The notes beneath the pieces are model-generated. The model made no database searches, was not told where the DNA came from, and saw only the letters and a list, made by a program, of their open reading frames with translations. A stretch of DNA of 64,000 nucleotides from Limosilactobacillus gastricus DSM 16045. GTDB lineage: Bacteria; Bacillota; Bacilli; Lactobacillales; Lactobacillaceae. The position numbers and the translations under genes are program-made. Of this stretch, positions 18,179-27,592 are shown one piece after another. Positions within the stretch are counted from its first letter, which is position 1. The number at the start of each line of letters is the position of its first letter. The DNA lies in contig NZ_AZFN01000010.1 in assembly GCF_001434365.1 (NCBI RefSeq), positions 18,806 through 82,805 of the forward strand, given 5' to 3'.

Positions 18179-19198
18179 ATGCAATACGTAGCAATGAAGT
18201 CTCATGATATTCGACGGAATTTGGCAACTGAACAATATTTGATGAATAGTGATCAGATTAAGCCACCGTTCATGTTATTCTACATTGAAGACTCATGTAT
18301 TATTGTGGGACGTAATCAAAATACTTTGGAAGAAATCAATCAAAAGTATTGCGAAGAACATCATGTTACGATTACCCGACGTTTGTCTGGTGGTGGTGCC
18401 ATGTATCAAGACATGGGGAACATGTGCTTTAGTTTCGTAGTACCAGCTGATCAAGTCAAATTTGGTGATTTTGGCGAACTGGTTAAACCAGTAGTTGATG
18501 CTCTTCACGATATGGGAGCGACTGGTGCTGAAGTTAATGGTCGTAACGATATCACGATCGACGGTAAAAAGTTTTCGGGAAATGCAATGTACAGCCGTCA
18601 CGGGAAAACCTTCTCTCACGGAACCCTGATGTACAATGTTAATACCGATACCGTAGCGGATGCACTGCAAGTACCGAAGGATAAGATTGAATCTAAAGGA
18701 ATCAAATCCGTTCGGTCTCGGGTTACGAATATTCGACCATACTTACGGCCAGAATTCCAAAATCTAACGACAGAAGAATTCCGTGATGAATTAATCAAGC
18801 GAATTTGGAAAGTTGACTCAATTGAAGATGCCCAAGTCAATGAATATCAATTAACGGCTGCAGATGAATCTGCAATTGATGAAATTGAAAATAAGTGGTA
18901 CAAAAATTGGGACTGGGTTTACGGTCGGTCACCAGAGTTTACGGTTAAGAAGCGTCGTCACTTCACTAGTGGAACCATTGATGCACGGTTCTTGATTGAG
19001 CATGGAAAAATTGCCAATCTGAAAATTTATGGTGATTTCTTTGGAACAGGAGATGTTCACGAAGTCGAAGAAGCTTTGACTGGAGTTGAATATAGTCCGG
19101 AAGCAATGACTAAAGTACTCAACCAGCTTGACTTACAAAAGTACTTTGCTGGTAGTGATACTGATGAAGTTATTCAGTTACTAACAATTCAAGAATAG
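18179..19198 (+). CDS. lplA: Lipoate-protein ligase
   Basis: LplA attaches lipoate to E2 lysines using ATP, so it serves the PDH complex directly upstream and probably the Aco complex too. The 339-residue, two-domain protein has the lipoate-AMP loop RRLSGGGAMYQDMGN and the NGRNDITIDGKKFSGNA motif with the catalytic lysine; the C-terminal accessory domain begins near SPEFTVKKRRHF. It lies 21 bases after pdhD and ends before a terminator, so it is probably co-transcribed with pdhABCD. Confidence 0.94.
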   Translation: MQYVAMKSHDIRRNLATEQYLMNSDQIKPPFMLFYIEDSCIIVGRNQNTLEEINQKYCEEHHVTITRRLSGGGAMYQDMGNMCFSFVVPADQVKFGDFGELVKPVVDALHDMGATGAEVNGRNDITIDGKKFSGNAMYSRHGKTFSHGTLMYNVNTDTVADALQVPKDKIESKGIKSVRSRVTNIRPYLRPEFQNLTTEEFRDELIKRIWKVDSIEDAQVNEYQLTAADESAIDEIENKWYKNWDWVYGRSPEFTVKKRRHFTSGTIDARFLIEHGKIANLKIYGDFFGTGDVHEVEEALTGVEYSPEAMTKVLNQLDLQKYFAGSDTDEVIQLLTIQE

Positions 19199-19227
19199 TG
19201 TAGTAGTGGATCTACTATCTAAAAATG

Positions 19228-19270
19228 GCTCCTCGAAGATCGGAAGATGTTCAGGAGCCGTTTTGTTTTT
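19228..19270 (+). terminator. Terminator of the pdhABCD-lplA operon
   Basis: GGCTCCT (19228-19234) and AGGAGCC (19253-19259) form a stem, followed by TTTTGTTTTT. A smaller hairpin, TAGTAG/CTACTA, lies just upstream (19201-19216). Confidence 0.82.
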
Positions 19271-19294
19271 AGGGAAGGTTAGGAGGGAACTTTA

Positions 19295-20428
19295 ATGCAG
19301 TGGCAAAGCGGATATTATCAATTAACACATGATTTAAGGGCCATGGCTTTTCAATATCCCGAATTAAATCAGGTTATAAAATTTACCTCATTCTTATCAG
19401 GAAGTAAGCTCCGTTTAACTTTTACGAATTTTTATGGCTCGCAAACCCTCAAGTTTGATCAGATTCTAATTGCCGATAATGACAATTTTGATCATGCGGT
19501 CCAGGTAACTATAAATCATCAGTCTGAATTGATGATTCCTGCGGGTCAAGCGAAGGTGACGGATCCGGTTACATTTACAGTACAAGCCGGTCAATCAGTC
19601 TATATTAAGGTTATTGCAAACCAAGCGCAAATCTATTGTGACTTTGCGGTTACCTATGATCCTACTTGGGTGAATGCTAGTATGGGTCGTCATGCTAATC
19701 ATCAACCACCATTGAATGATCGATGGCTACATGGTCATGGCTGGGTCTCACTTTCTATGATGGAAGTTTGGACTCAAGCGCAACCACAAGTAATTGAGTT
19801 TACCGGTGATTCACTTGTTGAAACTGGAATGGTTGCGGCTGAATTATTCAAAAAAACAATTGTTGAAAAGCCAGAACAAATAACTTGGTTGGTGACTGGC
19901 ATCTCAGGCAATCGTTTATTAACAGATGCTCCCCAGAATAAATATCCAGAAAGAACCTATGGGTTAAGTTTGCTACATCGCTATGGACAACTCGGTCACC
20001 GACCATATGAACCTTCCTTTACTTTGGTTTCAATTGGGGCTAATGATTTACTAGTACCATTTGATAATCCGCTTGGTCAGGAGCAAATACCGTCACTAGA
20101 TCGTTTAAAAATCGGCTACCGTGCCTTGGAGTCAATTATTGAAAGTCGGCAGAGTGAAGTTAAGATCTTAACATTGCCACCGATTCGACTTCCTCGGAAG
20201 ACGGGACCGTGGACTACGAATGATATACAAATTGATCAGGTAAGACGATCGTTAAATGCGTGGTTACGATCTAATCCTTGGGTCATTGATACTTGTGATT
20301 CTATAACTGATGATGAAGGTAATCGTAAACCAGAAGTTGACTTTGGGGATAACTTACATTTATCGCCATATGGAGGCCAATTAATGGGTCAAGCAATTTG
20401 GTTGCAATTAGAATCAGCGTTTCAGTAA
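19295..20428 (+). CDS. Two-domain SGNH/GDSL-family esterase
   Basis: The 377-residue protein has no signal peptide, so it is probably cytoplasmic. Residues 1-150 form a beta-rich domain like the jelly-roll part of CE2-type carbohydrate esterases. The SGNH hydrolase domain follows: GDS at 171-173 with nucleophile S173, the oxyanion string SIGANDLL, and the C-terminal DNLHLSPYG with the catalytic Asp and His. An acyl- or acetyl-esterase acting on a sugar is the likely role; the substrate is unknown. AGGAGGG precedes the ATG. Confidence 0.82.
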   Translation: MQWQSGYYQLTHDLRAMAFQYPELNQVIKFTSFLSGSKLRLTFTNFYGSQTLKFDQILIADNDNFDHAVQVTINHQSELMIPAGQAKVTDPVTFTVQAGQSVYIKVIANQAQIYCDFAVTYDPTWVNASMGRHANHQPPLNDRWLHGHGWVSLSMMEVWTQAQPQVIEFTGDSLVETGMVAAELFKKTIVEKPEQITWLVTGISGNRLLTDAPQNKYPERTYGLSLLHRYGQLGHRPYEPSFTLVSIGANDLLVPFDNPLGQEQIPSLDRLKIGYRALESIIESRQSEVKILTLPPIRLPRKTGPWTTNDIQIDQVRRSLNAWLRSNPWVIDTCDSITDDEGNRKPEVDFGDNLHLSPYGGQLMGQAIWLQLESAFQ

Positions 20429-20438
20429 AAAGTACAGG

Positions 20439-20480
20439 AAAAACCGGGAGTAGTGAAATTGTTTTCACTACTCCCGGTTT
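20439..20480. terminator. Long hairpin terminator between convergent genes
   Basis: AAACCGGGAGTAGTGAAA pairs with its reverse complement over about 18 bases (arms 20441-20458 and 20463-20480). The five-T tail is on the minus strand, so it best serves the CNNM gene; the plus-strand tail is short. Confidence 0.85.
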
Positions 20481-20482
20481 GA

Positions 20483-21862
20483 CTATTCATTAACTTCATC
20501 ATCATTATCTGATGAATGCTCATCACCATCATTTTCGGATTCTTGTTTCTTAGGTTTGATATGGGTAACCTTAAACTCGTTGACATATTGGTTCTCAATG
20601 TCCGTAGGGGTAAAGGAGAAGTCCTCAACCCGTACAGGTTGACCAACTTTCATGTCATATTGTTGTTCCAGGAAGAACCCAGTTAGCGTGGTTACTTGAA
20701 CGGTTTCAAATTGAGGAATTTGGACTTCAAAATACCGCATAAAATCATCTAATGGCATCTTACCCGAAACTAAATAGGTTGGATTTCCTTGTGAGTCGGT
20801 TTCCGATTGTTCAATCATACTGTCTGAAATATGATCAATTTCTTCACCAACTGTCCCGAAAAGTTCTTCATAAATGTCTTTATCAGTGATAATCCCTGAA
20901 GTCCCACCATATTCATCTTGAACTACGACAATTGGCACTTGACGTTGCATCATTAATTGTAGAACATCGGTAATTGGTTGACTTTCATAAGCAATTGGCA
21001 TCCGTCGAAGAATCACTCGAATCGTTTGTTGCGGATTGATTTGATTTTGCCGCATGATGTCATAAGAGAAAATATAACCTAAGATATGATCTTTATCATG
21101 ATTTGCTACTACGGGCATCCGCGTAAATTTCTTTTCAAAATAGATTTGTGCTGCATCGGCAATCGTATCGGTAATATCAATGACCGTTAACTGGGTACGG
21201 TCAACCATAATATCACTGGCGACCTTATCATTCATTTTAAAGGCACGTTGCATAAAAACAACATCTTCACGATCTAATTCTCCCGCCTTTTCAGATTCCT
21301 TAGAAAGCGAAATGATTTCGTTTTCAGAATAGATATCTTCATCAGGGTGGGCATTAAAGCCGAGTAATTTAGTCACCATGATGGCAACCCGATCAAAAAT
21401 CCAAATTAATGGGTAGAAAATCACGTGGAAGAAGCGCGTCATGTTAACGATGAATAAAAGCACTTTAACCGGTTGGTCAATGGCAATATTCTTTGGTACC
21501 AAATCAGTAAAGACAGCGTGTAAGAAGGTGAAAATCAGAATCCCAATCACCGAAGAAACTCCTTCACTGACATTTTTAGGGAAAATGTTTAATTTCTCTA
21601 ACCATGCGGTGATGTAACCTTCACCGATCCACCCTAAAACCAAGGAGGTGATCGTAATCCCAACTTGGGCAGTTGAGAGATATTCCGTCAAATGATCCAT
21701 CATTTTAAGGGCATTTTTGACCTTCCGAGTTTGGGGTAGTTCTTTTAATTCGGTTGGACGAACCTTAACTAGAGAATACTCCGTTAAGGTGAATAAGGCA
21801 GCGATGGCTAAAATAAAAATAATTATCACAAGGACAATCGGACTAGTGATATCAACGTTCAT
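20483..21862 (-). CDS. CNNM/CorC (HlyC) family membrane protein with CBS pair
   Basis: The 459-residue protein has an N-terminal DUF21 (CNNM) transmembrane domain with four hydrophobic segments (IVLVIIIFILAIAALF is the first), a CBS-domain pair around residues 200-330 (MVDRTQLTVIDI, VPIVVVQDEYGGTSGIIT) and a C-terminal CorC_HlyC domain. The last 20 residues are very acidic. CNNM/CorC proteins move or sense Mg2+ or other cations; old names call them hemolysins without good evidence. It is a single gene. Confidence 0.9.
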   Translation of the reverse strand: MNVDITSPIVLVIIIFILAIAALFTLTEYSLVKVRPTELKELPQTRKVKNALKMMDHLTEYLSTAQVGITITSLVLGWIGEGYITAWLEKLNIFPKNVSEGVSSVIGILIFTFLHAVFTDLVPKNIAIDQPVKVLLFIVNMTRFFHVIFYPLIWIFDRVAIMVTKLLGFNAHPDEDIYSENEIISLSKESEKAGELDREDVVFMQRAFKMNDKVASDIMVDRTQLTVIDITDTIADAAQIYFEKKFTRMPVVANHDKDHILGYIFSYDIMRQNQINPQQTIRVILRRMPIAYESQPITDVLQLMMQRQVPIVVVQDEYGGTSGIITDKDIYEELFGTVGEEIDHISDSMIEQSETDSQGNPTYLVSGKMPLDDFMRYFEVQIPQFETVQVTTLTGFFLEQQYDMKVGQPVRVEDFSFTPTDIENQYVNEFKVTHIKPKKQESENDGDEHSSDNDDEVNE

Positions 21863-21927
21863 TTAAATGAAGTTCATCCTTTCATATTTAAAATTAAAGA
21901 TATTTATATTATAGCAGACTAATGCGC

Positions 21928-21952
21928 AAAAAAAAGCCTGACGACCAGGCTT
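21928..21952 (-). terminator. Terminator downstream of the MFS gene (minus strand)
   Basis: AAGCCTG and CAGGCTT form a seven-base-pair stem; the A tract at 21928-21935 gives a T tail on the minus strand. It ends the MFS transcript before the CNNM gene. Confidence 0.85.
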
Positions 21953-21962
21953 CCTAATTAGA

Positions 21963-23177
21963 TCATGATAATGATTTTGTACGATTGAAAATTACGAGAA
22001 TAAAATTGAACAACAACATGATCCCCGTAACGATGAAAACTGCTTGGTATGAAAAGGCTCCTGAAATGGTTGAACCAGCAAGCGATCCCATAACTGATCC
22101 AGCGGCTTGAAAAGATTGGTTGTAGGAGAAAATCCGACCAAAAGCATCTGCAGGAGAATCTAGGGTTAAAATAGTCTGCACCGCCGGTAACAGGGCGGCA
22201 TTAGCAAGGCCGAGGATAAAACGCCAAAAGGCTAACGCCCAAGGAGAAGAAACAAAAGTCATCGGGACAAATAGTGCAGCAGCCACTGCTAAACCGATAA
22301 TTAAGATTTTTTGCGGTCCAATATGGTCCATGGTATGGCCAATTTTAGAAGAAGCAATGAGCGTTCCGAGTCCTGGCGTAGCTGCCACGACTCCCGCGAC
22401 AAAAGAAATATTTCCTTGCCCATGCATTAATTCTTTTACATATAAGCTGACGATCGGATCAATGGACATGACGGATGCTTGAACAAACATGGTGGTAAAA
22501 AACATGATTACGATAATTTTGACGTTCGGTAGTTCAGCAATGATGCCCTTCAGCGGTTTTAATTCTTCTTTTTTAATTGGTGAAAAATGTTCGTGAACTA
22601 AGAAGAAAGTAATTAGAAAAGTTAAAAACATTAAGATCCCAGTAATAAAGAAAGGAATTCGGTAACCAAACCAGCCCGAAAGGGTCCCACCGAGCAGGGG
22701 GCCCACTAGATTTCCCGTCACCCCAGAAGTCATCATGGAGGTCATGACCCAACCGGAGCGGCTGTGGGGGGTCTCGCTAGCCATCAGTGCCGTGGCATTT
22801 GAAATATATCCAGAAAAAAGGCCTTGTAAAAAGCGGAGTAAGATTATGACCCAGACGTTAGTCGCAAAACCAACTAGAAAGATGGTAATCGACATGACAA
22901 AAGAGGCCCGTAAACACATTAATTTCCGTCCTTTTTGATCGGCTAATGATCCCCAATAGGGTGAAATGACCGCCTGGGATAGAAAAGTGATCGCAAAGGC
23001 TAGCCCTGAATAGATATTGAGTTGAAAACGGGAAAAATTACCTAATTCAGCAATAAATAAGGAAAGAAAGGGCATGGTCATCGAATAGCCCATTCCGGTG
23101 ATAAAACAGCCGATCCAAAGGGTAATGAAAGTTTGATGCCAACCTTCAGGGGTTTGTTCGTTTAGTGTATTTTCCAT
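21963..23177 (-). CDS. MFS drug/solute exporter (DHA1, MdtG-like)
   Basis: The 404-residue protein with about 12 membrane spans begins at the ATG at 23177, nine bases after GGAG. The loop between spans 2 and 3 carries the MFS motif as WGSLADQKGRKLM, and motif C of exporters is visible as SGVTGNLVGPLLGGTLSG. It belongs to the proton-coupled DHA1 antiporters that often give multidrug resistance; the substrate cannot be told. It stands alone, with no regulator next to it. Confidence 0.86.
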   Translation of the reverse strand: MENTLNEQTPEGWHQTFITLWIGCFITGMGYSMTMPFLSLFIAELGNFSRFQLNIYSGLAFAITFLSQAVISPYWGSLADQKGRKLMCLRASFVMSITIFLVGFATNVWVIILLRFLQGLFSGYISNATALMASETPHSRSGWVMTSMMTSGVTGNLVGPLLGGTLSGWFGYRIPFFITGILMFLTFLITFFLVHEHFSPIKKEELKPLKGIIAELPNVKIIVIMFFTTMFVQASVMSIDPIVSLYVKELMHGQGNISFVAGVVAATPGLGTLIASSKIGHTMDHIGPQKILIIGLAVAAALFVPMTFVSSPWALAFWRFILGLANAALLPAVQTILTLDSPADAFGRIFSYNQSFQAAGSVMGSLAGSTISGAFSYQAVFIVTGIMLLFNFILVIFNRTKSLS

Positions 23178-23255
23178 GATGCTAATCTCCTTAGTCACAA
23201 TCACCACAAATTTTACACCGAATATATTTAGAAGAAAAGAGCAATTTTCTTAAAT

Positions 23256-23283
23256 TGAAAACTAGATGAAAACTGATAAAATT
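23256..23283 (+). promoter_or_regulatory. Promoter of the phosphoesterase-EIIC-hydrolase operon
   Basis: TTGAAA (23256-23261), a 16-base spacer and TAAAAT (23278-23283) precede a GAGGTG ribosome site. Confidence 0.55.
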
Positions 23284-23304
23284 AGGATAGAATGAGGTGA
23301 TTAG

Positions 23305-24147
23305 ATGAAGCAAAAAATTGCCGTTTTGGCGGATGTTCACGGAAATTTAACTGCGCTCCAAGCGATGTACGAAGATAGCCAAAAACAGGGCGTGGATCAA
23401 TATTGGTTTTTAGGTGATTTATTAATGCCAGGCCCTGGCGTGATGGAAGTTTGGCAGTTACTGCAAGAAATGCAACCAAGTCTTTGTGTGCGTGGAAATT
23501 GGGATGATTTAGCTATTCATACAAGTCGCGGTGAAGGGGACTTAACCAAGCCGTCGCGAATTTTCTTTGCCCGACTAGGCCAATATGTAGCCGAACAAGG
23601 TGGCGCGAGTGCGGTTAAGATCATGGAAAAATGGCCCCTCCATCAAACAATTACGGTTGGCCCACTTAATTTTGCCTTAAGTCATAATTTGCCGGAGAAA
23701 AATTTAGGTCAGGCCTTATTTCCGACAAACGACGTGACTAATTTTGATCAATTATTAACTGATTCACAGGTTGATATTGCAATTTATGCCCATGTTCACC
23801 ATCAACTTTTGCGCTATGGAAGCGATGAACGAATCATTTTAAATCCGGGCTCAGTCGGGGAACCATTTAATCATCATGAGAAATTACAAAGGGATCTGCG
23901 AGCATACTACTTAATTATGGAAATCGATGATTACGGGTTAGCTAGTCTGAATTACCGCCACGTTTATTATGATCGTGAAGTTGAATATCAGCGGGCGGTT
24001 GCGGCTAAACTTCCATATATAGAGTTATACCGACGTATGATTGATACCGGTCGAGTGGATACCCATAATCAACCACTACTTGATCAAATGAATCAGCAAT
24101 ATCGGTATCGAGAACAATATCAAGCATTTCAAAAATCGCTTCATTAA
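23305..24147 (+). CDS. Calcineurin-like metallophosphoesterase (YfcE/MJ0936-like)
   Basis: The 280-residue cytoplasmic enzyme has all the metal-binding strings of the family: ADVHGN (D10, H12), FLGDLLMPGP, RGNWDD, ALSHNLP and IYAHVHHQ. It should hydrolyse a phosphate ester or diester with two metal ions. It is longer than YfcE (about 180 residues) because of a C-terminal helical extension. It is the first of three genes: the EIIC-like gene starts 18 bases after it. The substrate is unknown. Confidence 0.87.
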   Translation: MKQKIAVLADVHGNLTALQAMYEDSQKQGVDQYWFLGDLLMPGPGVMEVWQLLQEMQPSLCVRGNWDDLAIHTSRGEGDLTKPSRIFFARLGQYVAEQGGASAVKIMEKWPLHQTITVGPLNFALSHNLPEKNLGQALFPTNDVTNFDQLLTDSQVDIAIYAHVHHQLLRYGSDERIILNPGSVGEPFNHHEKLQRDLRAYYLIMEIDDYGLASLNYRHVYYDREVEYQRAVAAKLPYIELYRRMIDTGRVDTHNQPLLDQMNQQYRYREQYQAFQKSLH

Positions 24148-24165
24148 TTATATGGACTTGGATAA

Positions 24166-25476
24166 ATGAAAAAACGAATTTTAGATCTAGCAATTGCCTA
24201 TCGACGTAAATCGTTTATTCGCGTTGCTTATCGGACCTTTGCAACCTTGTTTCCCTTTGTTTTGATTGGCATTTGGATTCAAATCATTAATACGAACTTA
24301 TTACAACCAGATGGGTTTTTATATAATGTTCTTTACCTGGCAAACTGGACGAGTACGACTTGGTTACGACCACTTCGGCTCGTGGCAACTTTTATTCAAA
24401 ATATTCTCTTAGGCTTTATTGGCATTTATGTCGTCTATTTGGCGGCTTATTATACCGCTCAACTATATCAGCGTGCAAAACAGCTTGCTGGAGTTACGGG
24501 GATTGTTGTGATGCTGATGGCCAGTTTTCAAGCTAGTAATCGGACCGGGAATTTTTATAGTTCTTTAAATTGGCGAATGTTGTCTTTACAGAATCTCTTG
24601 TTGTCCCTAGCCATTGGCTATTTGATTGGTCAAGTCTTTCGCTGGTTGAGTCCAGCAACTTCAGCAACGCATAATCCGCATACCCTTGAAATTCAAAGTC
24701 GGGCCCAGTGGAATCTAAAACCGATTATCGTTTCGTTAATTATTGGGATCGTATTAGGAGTTGGGATGAATCTTGCTAATTATTTTGCCATTAGCGATAG
24801 TGTTATTACAGCCTTGAGTGATTGGGGAGCTGGTGATTCGCACTTCATTATAAAATTATTGGTTATGATGCTGATCAGTCTTTTACAATGGTTGGGACTT
24901 TATGACCCAACTAGTACGTGGTTCACAACCGGTGATTCAGCAGAATGGAACGCTAATTTAAGTTATGTATTATCCCATCATTCCATGTATCATGTTCCTT
25001 ATCCTTTATCTGGTGTTGAATTATATTCTTCATACGCAGTTTTTGGCGGGGTCGGTTGTACCTTAGCTTTATTGATTGCTTTTGTATTGGTGAGTCGGCG
25101 ATTAGAGAATTTACGGGTTGCCCGTTGGAATATGATTCCCGTCTTGTTTAATAATAGCGGCGCCTTTTTCATTGGCTTGCCCGTAATTTTAAACCCCATC
25201 TTCTTGCTGGCGATGATTATCATTACAACCATCAACATGCTGATTGCGGCGGGGGCTGTTATGATTCATTTAATTCCAACCCCAGTGTTTGATTATCCTA
25301 ATGGAACGCCGACTTTTTTGGTGTCTTTTATTGGAACTAACGGGAATTGGGCTTCGGTGATTTTTGCAATCCTATTATTCTGCTTAGATATCATTATGTA
25401 CTTACCAGTCGTCCGAACCTACATTGAAATGCAAAATGAGATTATCAAACTTGATCTAAAGGAGGACCAGCAATGA
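24166..25476 (+). CDS. PTS EIIC-like membrane protein with lost key residues
   Basis: The 436-residue protein has about ten hydrophobic spans and the family string FFIGLPVILNPIF (334-346), which places it in the lactose/cellobiose EIIC group. But where the family has NEP before FGLP, this protein has NNSGA (329-333), and where the family has a GIHG-type motif with the sugar-binding histidine, it reads LGLYDPTS (243-250). No IIA or IIB gene is near. It may be a permease or sensor that no longer works with the PTS. The next gene overlaps its stop in ATGA. Confidence 0.75.
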   Translation: MKKRILDLAIAYRRKSFIRVAYRTFATLFPFVLIGIWIQIINTNLLQPDGFLYNVLYLANWTSTTWLRPLRLVATFIQNILLGFIGIYVVYLAAYYTAQLYQRAKQLAGVTGIVVMLMASFQASNRTGNFYSSLNWRMLSLQNLLLSLAIGYLIGQVFRWLSPATSATHNPHTLEIQSRAQWNLKPIIVSLIIGIVLGVGMNLANYFAISDSVITALSDWGAGDSHFIIKLLVMMLISLLQWLGLYDPTSTWFTTGDSAEWNANLSYVLSHHSMYHVPYPLSGVELYSSYAVFGGVGCTLALLIAFVLVSRRLENLRVARWNMIPVLFNNSGAFFIGLPVILNPIFLLAMIIITTINMLIAAGAVMIHLIPTPVFDYPNGTPTFLVSFIGTNGNWASVIFAILLFCLDIIMYLPVVRTYIEMQNEIIKLDLKEDQQ

Positions 25477-26354
25477 AATGGCGACAACTCTTTTCAGATC
25501 AAAATATTAGTCGAAAAAAGAATCGGTTAATAATCACCATGGTTAGTTTAGTTTTAATCATGCTCTTTATTCCGACTTATTTTTGGACGAAAACGAATCA
25601 TAAGGTGATGTATGACCGTTATAATTCTCGAATGTCCCCGATTATCATGGTTCCGGGAAGTTCGGCCTCTATTAACCGTTTTAATTCCTTAGTTTCCTTA
25701 CTAAATCAGGACACTAATCGGAAACATAGTCTTTTAAAGGTTGAGGTTGAAAATAACGGGAAACTGGAGTATACGGGGAAAATTAATAAAAATGATCGGG
25801 AGCCCATCATTGTGGTGGGGTTCGAAAATAATCATGATGGCTATTCTAATATTAAAAAGCAGGCCACCATGTTGAACCAGGCTTTTAAGAGCTTATCCAC
25901 GCGTTATCATTTTAATAACTTCAAGGCCTTTGGCCATTCCAATGGGGGCTTAATTTGGACTCGGTGGATTGAAACCTATTATGCAGATTATAGCGATCAG
26001 ATTGAGCTAAAGACCTTGATGACTGTTGGGACCCCTTATAACTTTGATGAAACATCTACGTCACGGCCAACGCAAATGTTAAGTGATTTCATCAAAAATC
26101 GGCGTAAAATTCCCACTGATTTAAATGTCTTTGCCATTATCGGGACGCAGAGCTTTACCTCGGATGGTTTAGTGCCGGAAGCGAGTGCTCAAGCCGGAAA
26201 GTATGTTTACCAGAATCAGGCTAAGTCATATACGACCTTGACGGTTTCCGGCGATAATGCGCAACATTCAAGTTTGCCACAAAATCGTCAGATCATCCAG
26301 ATGATTGAACAATATCTGATGGATACTAATCGGGGCACGAATAATAGCCGTTAA
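25473..26354 (+). CDS. Membrane-anchored alpha/beta hydrolase, DUF915 family
   Basis: The 293-residue protein begins with a lysine/arginine-rich start and one membrane helix (LIITMVSLVLIMLFIPTYF), so the enzyme domain is probably outside the cell. MVPGSSAS is the oxyanion region, the nucleophile elbow is GHSNGG, the acid is probably D in TSDGLVPE, and the histidine is in NAQHSSLP. This is the DUF915 hydrolase pattern. It starts inside the stop codon of the EIIC-like gene (ATGA), so the two are translated together and may cooperate. Confidence 0.85.
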   Translation: MKWRQLFSDQNISRKKNRLIITMVSLVLIMLFIPTYFWTKTNHKVMYDRYNSRMSPIIMVPGSSASINRFNSLVSLLNQDTNRKHSLLKVEVENNGKLEYTGKINKNDREPIIVVGFENNHDGYSNIKKQATMLNQAFKSLSTRYHFNNFKAFGHSNGGLIWTRWIETYYADYSDQIELKTLMTVGTPYNFDETSTSRPTQMLSDFIKNRRKIPTDLNVFAIIGTQSFTSDGLVPEASAQAGKYVYQNQAKSYTTLTVSGDNAQHSSLPQNRQIIQMIEQYLMDTNRGTNNSR

Positions 26355-26364
26355 ATGACCGAAA

Positions 26365-26402
26365 AAAAGCAGCCTGAGGGTTATGACCTTCCGGCTGCTT
26401 TT
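26365..26402 (+). terminator. Terminator after the DUF915 gene
   Basis: AAAAGCAGCC (26365-26374) pairs with GGCTGCTTTT (26393-26402). Confidence 0.85.
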
Positions 26403-26418
26403 AAAGCTGTAAATTAAG

Positions 26419-26459
26419 ATTCATGAACTTCAATAAAAAAACTTATCGACTTCATGAAT
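26419..26459. repeat. Inverted repeat upstream of the serine hydrolase gene
   Basis: ATTCATGAA (26419-26427) and TTCATGAAT (26451-26459) are exact reverse complements, 23 bases apart, and each contains the palindrome TTCATGAA. They lie 45-85 bases before the start codon, where an operator could be; a TATGAT lies at 26477. No regulator is known. Confidence 0.35.
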
Positions 26460-26503
26460 TGCGATGCAGATTTCATTATGATGGGGGCAGAGGAATATGA
26501 TAT

Positions 26504-27592
26504 ATGAAAAAGAAAATTGGTTTATTTATTTTAACACTCTTAGTGGTCGGGTTCGGATGCTGGGGACAGGCGCAAGCTGCCTCAACCAAGACAATCAAAC
26601 AGACTATTAACCAATTGGTTAAGCAAAAAGGCTTTTCGGGGACGATTACGGTGGTTAAAAATGGCCGAGTAATTATTCAAACTAGTCGGGGTTATGCCAA
26701 TTATGTAAAGAAGCAACCTAACCGCAGTCAAAATCAGTATCAAATTGCTTCAATTCAAAAGTCGATGACCGCCGAAATGATCGCCAAGCTCGCCAGTCAA
26801 AAGAAGTTATCCTTAAATGACAAATTAAGTAAATACTATCCCAAGATAAAGAATGCAGACCAAGTCACCCTGCGCCAGTTACTGAACATGGTTTCAGGTT
26901 TGAAAGTTTCATCAACTATTTCACTGCATTCTTTTAAGAGCCAACAGGCCTATTTAAACTATCTAGGTTCTCATGCAACCATTCAGACAAACAAGATTGG
27001 CCAGTGGCAGTATTCGTCCTTTAACTATAATTTACTGGCGGGGATTGTCGAACAGGTTTCTGGAAAAAGCTATCAGCAATATTTTGAACAAGTGATCGCT
27101 AAGCCGTTAGGACTTAAGAATTATAGTTTTGTCACAAAGTTCAGTTCCAAGGTTGCCCAGGGATATTACAACCGCGGTTTAAGTCGCTATCAAGCCGCCG
27201 GCAAGCCAGGAAAACCCAGCCAGTATATGTCCTTTGGTGCTGGAACGATCGCAATGTCCGGTCAAGATTTATATAAAGTGTTAGCCGCCATGTTATCTGG
27301 AAAATTAATTGGTACTAGCAATGCCCAAGACTTGTACTCCAGTAAATATTTGTCAGGAACTACTTATACGGCCGGCTTTTATCATGTTGGTCAACAATTA
27401 ATCAAAAATCAGGCCACCTATCATATGCATGGGCGCCAATCTGGGGTTGATACTGCTGTTGAAATTTCGGCTGACGGGCAAAATGCAGTGATTGTTCAAT
27501 CGAATAACGGGACCTTAACTAGTGGTGGCACGGTTAATCATGTTATCGACTTACCAATTTACCAAAAATTAGTTGGTTACGATGATAATTAA
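26504..27592 (+). CDS. Secreted beta-lactamase-fold serine hydrolase
   Basis: The 362-residue protein has a signal peptide (MKKKIGLFILTLLVVGFGCW, likely cut after AQA near residue 25), so it acts outside the membrane. The class C-type SxxK motif is SIQK (83-86). The second motif reads YSSFNYN, in place of YSN, and the third is HGRQSG. It may be a D-alanyl esterase, a peptidase or a related penicillin-binding enzyme; true beta-lactamase activity is unlikely. Its stop overlaps that of the convergent dipeptidase by three bases, with no terminator between them. Confidence 0.85.
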   Translation: MKKKIGLFILTLLVVGFGCWGQAQAASTKTIKQTINQLVKQKGFSGTITVVKNGRVIIQTSRGYANYVKKQPNRSQNQYQIASIQKSMTAEMIAKLASQKKLSLNDKLSKYYPKIKNADQVTLRQLLNMVSGLKVSSTISLHSFKSQQAYLNYLGSHATIQTNKIGQWQYSSFNYNLLAGIVEQVSGKSYQQYFEQVIAKPLGLKNYSFVTKFSSKVAQGYYNRGLSRYQAAGKPGKPSQYMSFGAGTIAMSGQDLYKVLAAMLSGKLIGTSNAQDLYSSKYLSGTTYTAGFYHVGQQLIKNQATYHMHGRQSGVDTAVEISADGQNAVIVQSNNGTLTSGGTVNHVIDLPIYQKLVGYDDN

